Shown in pieces: positions 1 through 8,621 of a stretch of 11,858 nucleotides of DNA. How positions within the stretch are numbered: the stretch's first letter is position 1; every line of letters begins with the position of its first letter. This DNA comes from Gonium pectorale (taxonomy: Eukaryota; Chlorophyta; Chlorophyceae; Chlamydomonadales; Volvocaceae). Under the pieces are notes generated by a model. The model was not told the DNA's origin. It did no database searches and was given only the letters and a program-made list of their open reading frames with translations. The DNA lies in the NCBI GenBank assembly GCA_001584585.1, contig LSYV01000129.1:68202-80059 (forward strand), given 5' to 3'. The position numbers and the translations under genes were made by a program.

Positions 1-158
1 CACGACTGTCCCGCGCGTGCCCGCACGCACACGCCTCCCGCCCCCGCCCCGTACACGTCCCCGAACACGCCGCTCTCACCGCCAGGGCCGCCCCCCACCC
101 GACCCAGCCCAGCCGCCCCGCCCTGCGCTTCCTATCCCCCCTCACACGCACCACACAT

Positions 159-559
159 CGTCGTATGCGTATTCCTTTTCAACACCACACATCACCACCA
201 CCACCACCACCCGCTCATCCCCACCCATGTCGGGCCCAGGTGTATGGGGCCCCCAACCACCCCCGACCCCAACCCCTCGCCCGCCCTCCATCCCGGCCCC
301 GTTACACTGCCGCCACCGCTCCCCCACCCATGCGCCCCCACTCCTGCCGCCACCGCTCCCCCACCCACGCGCCCCCACTCCTGCCGACACCGCGCCCCCA
401 CCCACTGCGCCCCCACTCCTGCTGCCACCGCGCCCCCACCCATGCGCCCCCACTCCTTCCGTGCCCTCCAACACCCTTAACCCCCCCCTCCCCCCCACAC
501 ACGACACCATCACTTTCGCGCTTACGCTCGTCGTATGCGTCGTTTCATTTCAACCCACA
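159..559. repeat. Direct-repeat pair (159-190 and 529-559) flanking the minisatellite
   Basis: Both copies begin with CGTCGTATGCGT, continue with a T-rich stretch (TTTTCAAC or TTTCAACC) and end in CACAC. They are 370 bp apart and bracket the 37-bp array. They may be remains of a larger duplicated block in the intron. Confidence 0.6.
317..465. repeat. 37-bp minisatellite, four units
   Basis: Four head-to-tail units start at 317, 354, 391 and 429. The third is 38 bp. Each unit has the order C-rich CCACCC, then GCGCCCCCACTCC, then TGCCGMCAC-like. Units differ by a few substitutions. The array lies inside SMU1 intron 5, so the long proline- and glycine-rich frames across it are not genes. Confidence 0.85.
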
Positions 560-620
560 CACCTTCCAATATCTGCGCCCCTCCCACACCGGGGCCCCGC
601 CCCCACCACCCCAAGCCCAC

Positions 621-3600
621 CTCCTGGCTGAGCGCGTGCGCAATGGCCGCCCTGCGCTTCTCCTTGCTGCCGCCGCCGTACACCTCCCGCCCGTCGAAGT
701 AGGTCCGGCTGGCGAGGTGCTCCAGCCGCATGTAGCGCTCGGGGTCGTCCAGCTTCATGCGCTGAAACACCTGCGGGGGCGGGGGCAGGGAGGCGGAGGG
801 GGGGCAGAGCGGGGTGTGCGTGTGTGCGTTGGTGGGGGGGGAGGAGGAAGGGTGTGTGAGTTGGGCGTGAGGTGTGGATTGGTGGGCGCGGATGGTTGGG
901 GCGGGGCTGGGGATGTAGGGGGATGGAGAGGGGGCTACGCACGTGGACGCGCTCCACCTCCCCGACCCCCCCCCGCCCCTTGGTCAGTACAAAATGATGA
1001 TTGGGTCAGTGCCGTTGGGGAAGTCCGTCTGGGCAGGCCCGCGCTCGCGGTGTCAGTGCTGTGCCAGTCTGTCGGCGTGTTAGGTTGGGCGGGTGGGCAT
1101 GGGCTTTCCTCCGCCTCCCCTTCACGTCATCAGCGACTACGATCAGCGGAGGTACGCTGCAGCGCTGCGCTCGTCGCTGACGTCGACGTTTCACAGGTCG
1201 TCTACAACTACGTCAAGACCACTACAAGTTCTTCCATTGAGTATGCGATTCGGTGTCCGCGACGTGACCCGTTTCCCATTCCGTATTACCCCCCGCCCCT
1301 TGCCACGCATCCCTGCGCAGCCAGGTTCGGTGCGCGCCGCACCCACCCCCCGTGAACACACGTGAACGTCCATCGCCAAAGCCGGCGCGCTGCGCTGCCC
1401 GGGAAGATCAAGTGAGCGCACTCCGATTCCGGTTGTTTAACCTGGTCCCCACCTCAACCCCCACCCCACCCCCGAGCTGCACCCAATGCTCCCAAACTCG
1501 CGCCGCAGACCCGACCCCCTTCCCGTTCGTTTCCTCGCCGCCCCACCTGCCACCCCATCCCCACTCCCCACCCACCGCCAAAGCCCAATCCGGGCAGCTG
1601 GGCGGGGCGCCCTGGTGCGCGCCTGCGGCGGCCCCCCCCCACGGCAGGCCCCTACCCCTCCCCGCCCCCGCCCCCCCCCCCCCGCCAACTTCACCCAGCC
1701 CCTCCGGCAGCAGAAGCAGAGGGTGGGTGAAAGGAGAGGCAAAAGGTGAGACGGTCCGCCGCCCCCGCCCCCCGCCTCCTCCAGTCTTCTGCACCGCTGT
1801 CCATGTCGCCCCCCGCACCTGCACCCGCCGCAGCTTGGCCATGACCCCTCCCACGCTCCTCCCCCGCTGCCGCCCGCCCGCCCCCCTTTTCCGTCTTCCC
1901 AACTCCGCCCCAGGCCAGCCGTCGCAGAGGGCCGGTCGGGTGGCTCCCGCACCTGCGTCTGCCGCAGCATGGCCCGGGCCGTGTCGACCTCGCGCAGCTC
2001 AAACAGCTCCAACACAATCTGGGGGCGGGGGAGGGGAGAGGGAGGTGGCAGCGGGTGAGGACGGAGGCAGCGGGTGGCGGAGGGTCCGGCGGGGCCGCGG
2101 GCGCTGTGATCGGGGCCTTCATTTAAGGGGCGGTCCGCCCTGCCAGCGTTTGCAAAGCGATCGTCGCGTGGCGCAGAAAGCTGCTGCTGCTGCAGCTGCC
2201 CCGAAGCTGCCCCGACGTCGCCGCGGCCGGACCCGAGCCCGTGCCGCCTTCCACTGGGCGGCGGGCCGGGCGGCCGAGCGTGAGGGCGGGGCCGTCTCTC
2301 AGCCAGCCAGCACCCAGCAGAGCAGCCGCGTCCTTTTGGCTTGAAAGGCCACTTGCCCCCCCCCCCGCCCTTCCGCAAGGATGCGGGCGCAACGGCACGG
2401 CCGCGTGCGCCGCCATCGCGGCGCCGTCGGGGTGCCGTCGGGGCGCCTTCCGGCGCCAGCGTGGAGCAGGCCCGCGCGGCGGGCGCCCAGCGGCAAGCGA
2501 TGGGGGGGGCGATGGGTGCAGAGAGGGCGGCCCCTGCTACAGCTCCGCCGGGCTACAGCTGCACCATGGCGCCAGGGCGGTGCGGAGGCCGAGACTGAGG
2601 CCCAGGCTGAGGCCGAGCCGCGTCCCGGCCCCGGCACGCCCCCTAGCGCTGGCGGCTGCCCCCAGGCAGGCGCGCAGCCTTCACCGGGACCTCGGGACCT
2701 GCGACCTGGGACCTGGGGCCTGGGACCTGCTTCACGGCCTCGGGGCCCTGCGCTGGCAGCCCCGCCCGGCCCGCACCCGCGGCGCCGCTGCTGCGCCAGC
2801 GCCGCCGCCTCCTCCACGTGCCGGCCCCATCAGCTCCGCCGCTCATGGGCCGGGGCTCCAGGGCCAGGTGCCGCCCGCCCGCCCGCCAGTCGGAGGCTGC
2901 CCCTGCCTGCCTGCGGTGCCCAAACATCCGTTCGCGCCGGATTGCCCCGCCCATTCGCTGGCGCCGCCAGCGCACCCCAGCCGAAGGGACGGGAGGAGGC
3001 GAGGCGAGCGGCAGGGGGGGGAGGCGGGTGCCACCGCCCGAAGAAGCTGCCATCAGAGCGAAGATGCCGCCGTCGCTGCCCGCCAGCCGCGTGAGGAATG
3101 GGCGCTGAGGGGCGGGCGCCACTTCCGGATGGCCGGCGGGAAGCCGTTGTTGACCGCCGAACCGCCGGCTGCCCGGCTGTCTGGCTTCGGCGCCATGGCC
3201 ACCATGACCGCCATGACCACCAAGGCCCCAGCCTAACAGCTCCTCGTCCCAGCCTCCGCCTAACATAGTCAAAACCACCTGTACACACATGCCCCTTCCC
3301 GCACTCCGTGCGCCTGCCCCCCCACCACCACCACCACCACAGACACACTCAGCATCCCTACCTGGCCACCACCCCTCGTCCGAGTGGAACCGCTGCCTCC
3401 GCCCGCGCCCGCTTCCCAACCCCACCCCCGCCCCCCTTGCTGGCCCCAAGCTCCTACCTGCTCGTACAGGTCCTCCAGCTTTGAGCGGGGCAGCTTGAGC
3501 TGCGCCACTTGCGGCAGTACAGCGTCCCAACGGCCATGGTTGATGTCTGATACGAAGTTTTCCACGCTGTCAACGGTATTCAGCGAGACCTGGCACTCAT

Positions 3601-3823
3601 TCTGCGTGGGAATGCGGCTGTCAGAAGAGCTCCTATGCCAGCGAAGCGCATAAGATAAAAACAAACCTGGATGACGTTAAATGACTCCGTCAAGCCGTTC
3701 TCCTTGCAGAACTGCAGTATGATCTTGATAACACTGCGCAGGGACAGCGTTGCTGACCGCCAGCCATAATGAAAGCTATATCATCAGCTGCACGCACTCG
3801 GTGGCCTCAATCTCGAGTGACAT
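621..3823 (-). CDS. SMU1: SMU1 splicing factor (LisH/CTLH/WD40 family), 5' part; 3' end beyond left edge
   Basis: Five coding exons join in frame: 3798-3823, 3667-3733, 3458-3601, 1953-2018 and 621-770, giving 151 residues. The N-terminus begins [17 protein letters not shown], which matches SMU1 of animals and plants along its whole length, with a LisH region (about residues 6-38) followed by a CTLH region (about 40-95). Diagnostic stretches include [29 protein letters not shown] and [16 protein letters not shown]. Junction spacing equals the human protein between RQT and PERY, which supports splicing exon 4 straight to exon 5. The ATG at 3823 fits the family start. Introns are 64, 65, 1439 and 1182 bp, all GT-AG. 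The next conserved block (VVPPSRLM in relatives) and the seven WD40 repeats are not in 1-620, so they lie outside the window. In known systems SMU1 is a nuclear spliceosomal B-complex protein that works with RED/IK; its N-terminal part mediates dimerisation and RED binding. Confidence 0.94.
771..1952 (-). other. Intron 4 of SMU1 (1182 bp)
   Basis: It is bounded by a GTGCGG donor at 1952 and an AG acceptor at 771-772 preceded by a C-rich tract. It contains C homopolymers (longest near 1668-1682) and a short near-copy of the end of exon 4 at 1812-1834. No further SMU1 exon is needed, because the flanking exons already reproduce the family spacing. Confidence 0.8.
1812..1834 (-). other. Near-copy of the SMU1 exon-4 3' end and its donor site
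   Basis: Positions 1812-1834 match 1946-1968 at 20 of 23 bases, including the last codons of exon 4 (LRQTQ region) and the CAG/GTGCGGG donor. It could be a relic of a local duplication or a decoy donor. It is not predicted to be used as an exon, because it would insert extra residues into a length-conserved stretch. Confidence 0.45.
2019..3457 (-). other. Intron 3 of SMU1 (1439 bp)
   Basis: The donor is GTAGGA at 3457 and the acceptor AG follows a long C/T tract just above 2019. Inside are short repeats: variants of GGGACCTG at 2686-2730 and a CCATGACCACC-like array near 3192-3230. Frames of up to 331 codons on both strands are Pro/Ala/Arg/Gly-rich and unlike any family, so no nested gene is called. 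Confidence 0.8.
2686..2730. repeat. Short tandem repeat of GGGACCTG variants
   Basis: About six imperfect copies of an 8-9 bp GGGACCTG-like unit lie side by side within SMU1 intron 3. No other role is visible. Confidence 0.6.
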
Positions 3824-4361
3824 TCTTGCTTATGCACCGAAATGCCGAAAAGCTGCGCTCTAGCCCGCTGGCTTCCCGAGACCAGCGGCGCTGCTCAATG
3901 ACCTATTGGGTTTTCATATTCATATCTCAGCTCGGGCGCGTATGAAATGCGGGGCACGCCAGTCGGCACGGACAAAACACGTTTGACTCGCAAAGCAAGG
4001 CACGAAAGCTAACGGAGTGCAGGTGCAAATTAGGGACACAGGGAGGGGTGCAGCGCAGGACTGTGTATGCACCGTACGCCACTCCGTACGGCATGACACG
4101 GTGTGTGCATGCCTGGATACCGGGCCAAGGACGCACCGTTGCCAACGGCGTGGGACTGGCAGACATAACCAGAGGGTACATTCTGGGTCGGGAATCCGAG
4201 GATGGCTGACAATGACGCCGCGAGGCGTGCAGCATCCGGGCCGCCGGGGCTACATCGTTACACAGTGGGGCTGCTCGCGTTGCACAAGCAGACAAGCTGC
4301 GCTGCCCGGTGCCTCCTCGTCAGCACGCAAGAGCCACATCCCTGTCCTCAGACTCGAAACG
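3824..4361. promoter_or_regulatory. SMU1 5' flank and intergenic gap
   Basis: This stretch separates the SMU1 start codon (3823, minus strand) from the 3' end of the next minus-strand gene. It has lower GC near 3900-3930. On the minus strand a CCAAT pentamer lies at 3905-3909, about 82 bases before the ATG; no convincing TATA box was found. Two small inverted repeats stand out: CGTACG...CGTACG at about 4071-4091, and the odd palindrome CCGTTGCCAACGG near 4137-4149. The promoter role is inferred from position only. Confidence 0.45.
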
Positions 4362-4366
4362 TTACA
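4362..4366 (-). terminator. Candidate poly(A) signal TGTAA for the 77-residue membrane-protein gene
   Basis: TGTAA on the minus strand lies about 300 bases after the stop codon at 4667, a plausible 3' UTR length for a chlorophyte. A second TGTAA at 4258-4262 is an alternative. Confidence 0.4.
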
Positions 4367-4666
4367 CACGTCCCTCAACGTCCCTCCGACCGAAGTGCTG
4401 GCGCCGCCAAAGCTGCACACCCTCGTGCGCCCCCGCCACCACGGGCACCCACACACGCTGCCCCCTACCGTCGCCCGCTCATAGCCCATCCAGTCCGCAA
4501 CCCACAACTGTTCCGGTTCAACGCCACCTTCACCAGGTCCCGGATGCAAGCAACCGCGCCCAACAGGTGTGGCCCCAACCGTCAACCGACGCTCCTAGTA
4601 AGTTCAACCGTACCGCCCTGCCGCCAACCAACTGCCTGGGCAATGGCAATGGCAACCCTGAGCTCA

Positions 4667-5764
4667 TCATACGATCCACCTCAGCACCTTGAGCGGGAAC
4701 AGGATGGGCGCGAGGGGCAGCAGCAGGATGCACATGAAGGTCTTGAAGGTGGCCTGCGAGGGGGGGGGAGGAGCCCGGGGGGGGGGAGTGGGAGGCGAGC
4801 GGGCACCTTGCCACGGTGGCCCCCCTGCGGGACGCGGCAACAACACGTACGACAGCTGCGGGTCAGCGGGTGCAACAAAGGCAGATGACAAGCCCCTCGC
4901 GGCGGAGCTCGGCAAGGGCTCCTCACCGCGGCGGCCCAGCGCCCCCGCGCGGCGAGGGCCGAAGGGAGCGCCAGGACCTCGCCCGCGTCGCCCCAAGCCC
5001 AGCCCAGCCACGCAAGCCCGCTACTCGCACCCTGCCAACCAGCCCCTGCCAAATCGCCTCTGCCAACCGGCCCCCCCTGCCACCGGCCCCTGCCACCGGT
5101 CTCCGGTCCCTGTGAAGCCCGCACGCCCCTTCCCGGGCGGCCCGCACTCCGAACCTTCCCCGGGTACCACACCCACGCACCTTTGCGATCCACCAGGGGA
5201 TGAGCACCGGCAGCAGGAAGAGGAAGACGGGCAGGAAGGCCAGCGTGAGGAAAAGCTTGCCCAGCATGATGAAGGGCAGGAGCGGGCCTGGGGCGAGGGG
5301 GGGGTAGGGGCGGGGTGCAGACAGCGGGTGTGGGGCGAGGCAGGCGCCGAGAGAGGGGGCGGGGGGGGGGGACGGAGACTCGGTTCGGCCCCCTCCCGCA
5401 GCTGCCGCTTGGCTCTCGAGACGAGGGCATGATGGGGCGTGAGGCAGAGGCGCAGCGCGATCTGGGGGGCCGACAGGCAGTGAGGTGTCACTCACGGCGT
5501 GGCCCTTTCGTAAGGACGCTTTCAAACCGAGGTATGCAGCGGCTGCACTGCCGCGGCTTTGCCCGTGGCCTGGATGGCACGGGCCTGCAAACGGCATGCT
5601 GAGGAGGAGGACGCGCGGAAACGCCGGCAGGCAACGATACGGACCCGTGGCCTGTGGAGCGCGCTCGCCGGGCGAGTCACTCAGTCCGCCGGGCGGTCCC
5701 ACATTGCCACCATGTAACACGCACCGAGGATCGGCGCCAGCAGGATATTGGTGATGAGACCCAT
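4667..5764 (-). CDS. Small proline-rich hydrophobic membrane protein, 77 aa, three exons
   Basis: Exons 5725-5764, 5181-5287 and 4667-4753 join with exact phase (Gly codon split G|GC, then phase 0) and end in TGA. Donors are GTGCGT in both introns; acceptors follow C-rich tracts ending GCCCCAG and CTCGCAG. The product starts MGLITNILLAPILG. Hydrophobic segments run over about residues 3-22, 25-47 and 55-70. Many prolines (11, 15, 18, 33, 40, 44, 62, 65, 69) punctuate them, and few residues are charged (K24, K49, K53, K71, R74). There is no cleavable signal peptide or soluble domain. The ATG at 5764 has A at -3 and is the first in-frame ATG of its frame. Introns of 437 and 427 bp contain no other recognisable exon. 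I do not recognise the family. Spaced motifs shared with the divergent neighbour at 6133-6660 suggest a paralog. An integral membrane location is inferred; the function is unknown. Confidence 0.72.
5026..5100. repeat. CCTGCCAMCC-type minisatellite in intron 2
   Basis: About five imperfect units of 13-16 bp, each built on CTGCCA(A/C), lie in tandem inside the second intron of the 77-residue protein gene. The exact ends are approximate. Confidence 0.55.
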
Positions 5765-5880
5765 TGTCGCGCGTTGGAGGCGGAGCCGTTGACCGGGCTG
5801 TTGATAGAGCTGCGGACGGTCCGGGAATGCTGCGAGTGGCGAGGTCGGCTCTGTGGGGGAACGCTTCCGCGGGGGAGCAC

Positions 5881-5916
5881 TGCGAGACTGGCGGGGTGTG
5901 CGAGACCGGCGGGGCG
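5881..5916. repeat. 18-bp tandem duplication between the divergent genes
   Basis: Two adjacent copies, TGCGAGACTGGCGGGGTG and TGCGAGACCGGCGGGGCG, differ at two positions. Their place in the presumed 5' region makes a duplicated protein-binding site possible; replication slippage is the simpler explanation. Confidence 0.7.
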
Positions 5917-6053
5917 TTTCTGGTGACGGTATCCGAGGGCAGTCCAAGGCCCGTACTCGGACCGGGGGGCCGGCAGCAAGGACTTGGGTTGCTTGGGGAC
6001 GCTTCGGGGCGATTTAAAAGTTCAAATGCGATAAACACCTTGGTCAACGCCGA

Positions 6054-6060
6054 TATAAAG
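6054..6060 (+). promoter_or_regulatory. TATA box of the 108-residue membrane-protein gene
   Basis: TATAAAG stands 73 bases before the ATG at 6133. A start site about 30 bases downstream would give a 5' UTR of roughly 40-50 bases. Confidence 0.55.
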
Positions 6061-6132
6061 CCCATATCCCAATTGTTCACTTTCTGCGACCGCCCGCCGA
6101 ACCGACCGCCAAAGTAACTCGGCACTGCGGGC

Positions 6133-6660
6133 ATGATGATCGTCAACTCGACGCTCCACACGCTCATAGACTGGTTGCTGGGCGTCCTGCGCGTTGGGAC
6201 GCTGCTGCTTCTGTCGCCGCTGATCCTACCGGCGCTGGCGCTGCGATACGTCGGCAGCGGTGAGCGCGGATGGCGCGGACGCGAGGCGTCATTCCACCTT
6301 GCACCTCGTCACCGCTTACTTTGTGATCTGCAGGCACTGTGTCGGTCATTTTGACGGTGGCGCTGGTACCCTTCATGCTCATGTGGGTGGCCGCTAAAAC
6401 CGGTAAGTCATAGCGACCCGCGGGTCACTTCGGCGCGCCCGGCGGCGCATCGGAGCGGACCAAAGCCCGTCAGCACAGGCGATTGAATCGTCACCGAAGG
6501 ATCCTTGCTATCCTCTGCACCCGCCGCAGGGTACCACCTCTTCCGGGCCACGACGAGTGCGCTCCTCACGCTGCCGTACACGATAGTGGTGGCGCCGTAC
6601 CGCTTCATGCGCCTGCTCACCAAGCCGCACGACATGGCGGGCACCGAGTGGACGCCGTAA
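6133..6660 (+). CDS. Small multi-pass membrane protein, 108 aa, three exons
   Basis: Exons 6133-6259, 6334-6402 and 6530-6660 join in frame (phase 1 at both junctions) and end in TAA. Introns are 74 and 127 bp, with donors GTGAGC and GTAAGT and acceptors CTGCAG and CCGCAG. Hydrophobic segments lie at about residues 15-37, 44-63 and 72-88, followed by a short polar tail ending GTEWTP. Features shared with the divergent 77-residue protein are LL-x-P-x3-P, then P-x4-W-x2-A-K at the exon 2/3 boundary, then L-x-L-P-x6-P-x-[KR]-x2-R near the C-terminus. The start could be either Met of the initial MM (6133 or 6136). A TATA box lies upstream. I do not recognise the family; an integral membrane location is inferred and no function is proposed. 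Confidence 0.75.
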
Positions 6661-8134
6661 CCGTAACGACGCTGTAATCCGGCTTCGGGCGCGCAGATCG
6701 GAGTGTGCCATGGCGGGGCCCGTGTGGACGCCGCGGACGGTGTAGCAGGTGGACCGGCTCCGGCGACGCGCAATCCGGAGTGGGCACGCATGAGGTGACG
6801 AGCAGCGCGTGCATCCGACGGAGTTTGCATGTCGGTGGAGATTGCGTGGCAGTGGGGCCTGCCTGTGCGTTGCAGGGTTAACTGGAGCCTTCGCGCGCCT
6901 GGTTGGGTGGTTGGCAGTGGGGCACTAACTGGACTGGATGGGTTGGGCTGGGCTGGGCGCTAGGCTGGGGCGGTGCGCTCGGTGTACCCGGCATGGCCAG
7001 CGACTAGGCTGCCGCATGTGCTGCAAAGCACAGCCCGGCCAACTGAGGGGGTGAATGTTGGGGATACTTCAGCTGCTGGCGGGAGGAAAGGCGAACCTGG
7101 ACGGTCCACCTGCGCTGTCCGTGCCCTGCTGCACGCGGAGACAGCGCCTGCTGCCTACGCTTGCGATTGGCTGGGGTGCGGAAAAAACCCTGCGATGTGT
7201 GTGTTCGTCATGGCAAAACCCCTGCGGACGCTGCGGTGTGTATTTAATATGATCGGGTGCGGTGTGTATGTGTGTGTGCGATGGGGGAGGGCAGGGGCAA
7301 GGGTGTAGATGTGCCGCCAGGTGCGCATTCGCGCGGCAGGGTGGCTGGCTGAGTGGCGGGGTGCAGTGCAAACGCCAAGACCGGGAGGTAGGCCGCCGGT
7401 TGCATCGTGCGCCGCCGGGCGGCGTGGTGGCAGCATGTGTGGCTGAGCGAGGCAGGGCTGTGCGTACCCGCCGTGCAGTGGAGGTGGAGCCCGTTCGGCG
7501 GTTGGGCTCTTTTGGGGCCAGTTGCAATAACCATAATTCGGCACTGCGCACTGGTTGGGGTGTGACGCACGGCGGAATCGCGGCAAGACGCAAAGTGGCG
7601 TACCGGGTAATAACCACTCCGCTGGCTGAAGGGTTGCGTGGGTGCAGTCCGAGCGTAGGATGGATGCTGTTGCTGGGAGATGCGGCGGCTCGCGTGGTGG
7701 CGGGTGGGGTGGGGTCTGGCGTGGCGGCAGCGGCTGTGTTGCCCTGCCCAACGTTCGCGTGCGCCTTTTCGGCGGGCGTCACACGCTGCCCTCAACTGAG
7801 GAAGTTTCACGGTACCGTTCTGAAGGTGTAGGTGCGGTGGGCGCGTGCGTTCGGTGCTGAGACTGGACGCACTCCACTGGTGGGCTGCGCAGAGCCGCAC
7901 ATACCGTACTACTGCAGTGGCGGTATCGTGTGCTGCGCATCCGCAGTAACTGGTGTAAGCCCCCTCCAGTGCAACTCCTGCTGGTGCCAATCCATGAAGA
8001 AACATACGGTAGCTGACGCCCCACCGTGCAAGCTGCCCTGGCGGCCGTCTCCCACGTGCCACTTCGCGTTGCGGACCGCCGTGCCAGCGCGGTCCCCGGG
8101 AAGGAAAGCCGCTTTCGCCGGCTCCCGCCGGTAC
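6661..8134 (+). other. Probable 3' UTR and intergenic sequence, no gene seen
   Basis: This stretch follows the stop codon of the 108-residue protein. Its plus strand is G/T-rich over most of its length, as volvocine 3' UTRs often are. It contains TGGGC pentamers near 6938-6960 and a TG run near 7260-7281. TGTAA occurs at 6673-6677 and 7954-7958. The second would give a 3' UTR of about 1.3 kb and the first an unusually short one. Open frames on either strand are not family-like. Confidence 0.5.
7954..7958 (+). terminator. Candidate poly(A) signal TGTAA for the 108-residue protein gene
   Basis: It is one of only two plus-strand TGTAA pentamers between the stop at 6660 and the transposon; the other is at 6673-6677. 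Neither is proven to be used. Confidence 0.3.
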
Positions 8135-8142
8135 GCGATGGC
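8135..8142. repeat. Target-site duplication, left copy
   Basis: GCGATGGC immediately precedes the transposon's TAGGG terminus and is identical to the sequence at 9132-9139. Confidence 0.92.
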
Positions 8143-8202
8143 TAGGGTTGTGCGTGACCTTAGAATGAGATTCCTTCTACCATTATTTCTAATGAGAACT
8201 AA
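8143..8202 (+). repeat. Left terminal inverted repeat of the hAT element (imperfect, about 60 bp)
   Basis: The first 11 bases are identical to the inverted right end. Good but imperfect similarity continues for about 15 more bases (TTAGRAT block). After a diverged spacer, ATTATT-(T)-CTAATGAGAA is shared again. Confidence 0.8.
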
Positions 8203-8450
8203 TTGAGAACATTAGGATGAGCATGATAATTTCGTGGCTATCTCGGGATCCACTGGGTTTTTCGGGCTGAAACTTTGGGGGCGTAACATTGCGTAACCGC
8301 TCAAGGTATTTCAGACGTTTCCAATATTTAGGGTGCGGAGACTTGGTACCGGCACATGTGAACCGGGAGGTGGGCTCCCTCACAATTCTAGGGCGCCCTT
8401 GGGTGGTATAAAAAGGCCAGTACTAAGGATGCAACACATGAAACCCATAC

Positions 8451-8621
8451 AGGGGCCCGAACATGATATCAAACTACATTGTCGCCTTGTGCGCCGTGAC
8501 AGAGGGAGCCACTAGAGAGCATGCAAGCCCCGCCTAAGCACCAGACCCGTGCAGGGGCCCGAGTACGATTCCCCTCCGCAAATCAGTGCGCGAGCCGTGA
8601 CAGAGGGAGCCACTAGAGAGC
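8451..8621. repeat. Partial direct duplication inside the hAT element, 101-102 bp period
   Basis: 28 bases at 8493-8520 are identical to 8594-8621, and the 10-base AGGGGCCCGA at 8451-8460 recurs at 8553-8562. The sequence between the two matching blocks has diverged. The duplication overlaps the 3' end of the zinc-finger ORF, whose last residues may therefore not be transposase-derived. Confidence 0.75.

Larger units (their letters stand above)
1..620 (-). other. Intron 5 of SMU1 (incomplete), C-rich and repetitive
   Basis: The stretch follows a GTGGGC donor at 620 on the minus strand and reaches the window edge without an acceptor leading into the next SMU1 block. It holds a 37-bp minisatellite, a CAC run near 193-211 and a direct-repeat pair, described separately. 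No exon was recognised. Confidence 0.75.
5765..6132. promoter_or_regulatory. Divergent intergenic region, possible bidirectional promoter
   Basis: The region separates the start codons of two small membrane-protein genes transcribed away from each other and is only 368 bp long. It contains a plus-strand TATA box (6054-6060), a TTTAAA-like stretch at about 6011-6018 that could serve the minus-strand gene, and an 18-bp tandem repeat at 5881-5916. Shared control is inferred from the arrangement and is not shown by the sequence. Confidence 0.55.

Noticed and set aside
317..465. CRISPR-like regular repeats
   Set aside because: Units are directly adjacent with no spacers and vary among themselves, so this is a minisatellite in an intron.
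1352..2378. Open frames of 313-330 codons on both strands
   Set aside because: They cover SMU1 exon 4 and intron sequence; only the short 1953-2018 segment in the minus frame is conserved coding sequence.
2241..3236. 331-codon open frame on the plus strand
   Set aside because: It lies within SMU1 intron 3, is low in complexity (Ala/Arg/Pro/Gly) and overlaps equally long frames on the other strand, as expected for very GC-rich DNA.
6005..6065. Minus-strand segment starting MGFISALTKVFIAF, resembling MGLITNILLAPILG, as an alternative first exon
   Set aside because: It has no good donor in the phase needed to join exon 2 of the 77-residue gene, and it overlaps the plus-strand TATA box; the likeness is to short hydrophobic sequence only.
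7244..8062. 272-codon minus-strand frame
   Set aside because: It is His/Thr/Pro/Arg-rich, has no domain pattern and lies antisense to a G/T-rich probable 3' UTR.
8189..8383. 64-codon minus-strand frame in the left part of the transposon
   Set aside because: It runs into the left inverted repeat and shows no hAT catalytic or dimerisation motif; too weak to call a gene.
8405..8413. TATAAAAA on the plus strand within the transposon
   Set aside because: It points away from the zinc-finger ORF and no plus-strand gene follows it; most simply AT-rich element sequence.
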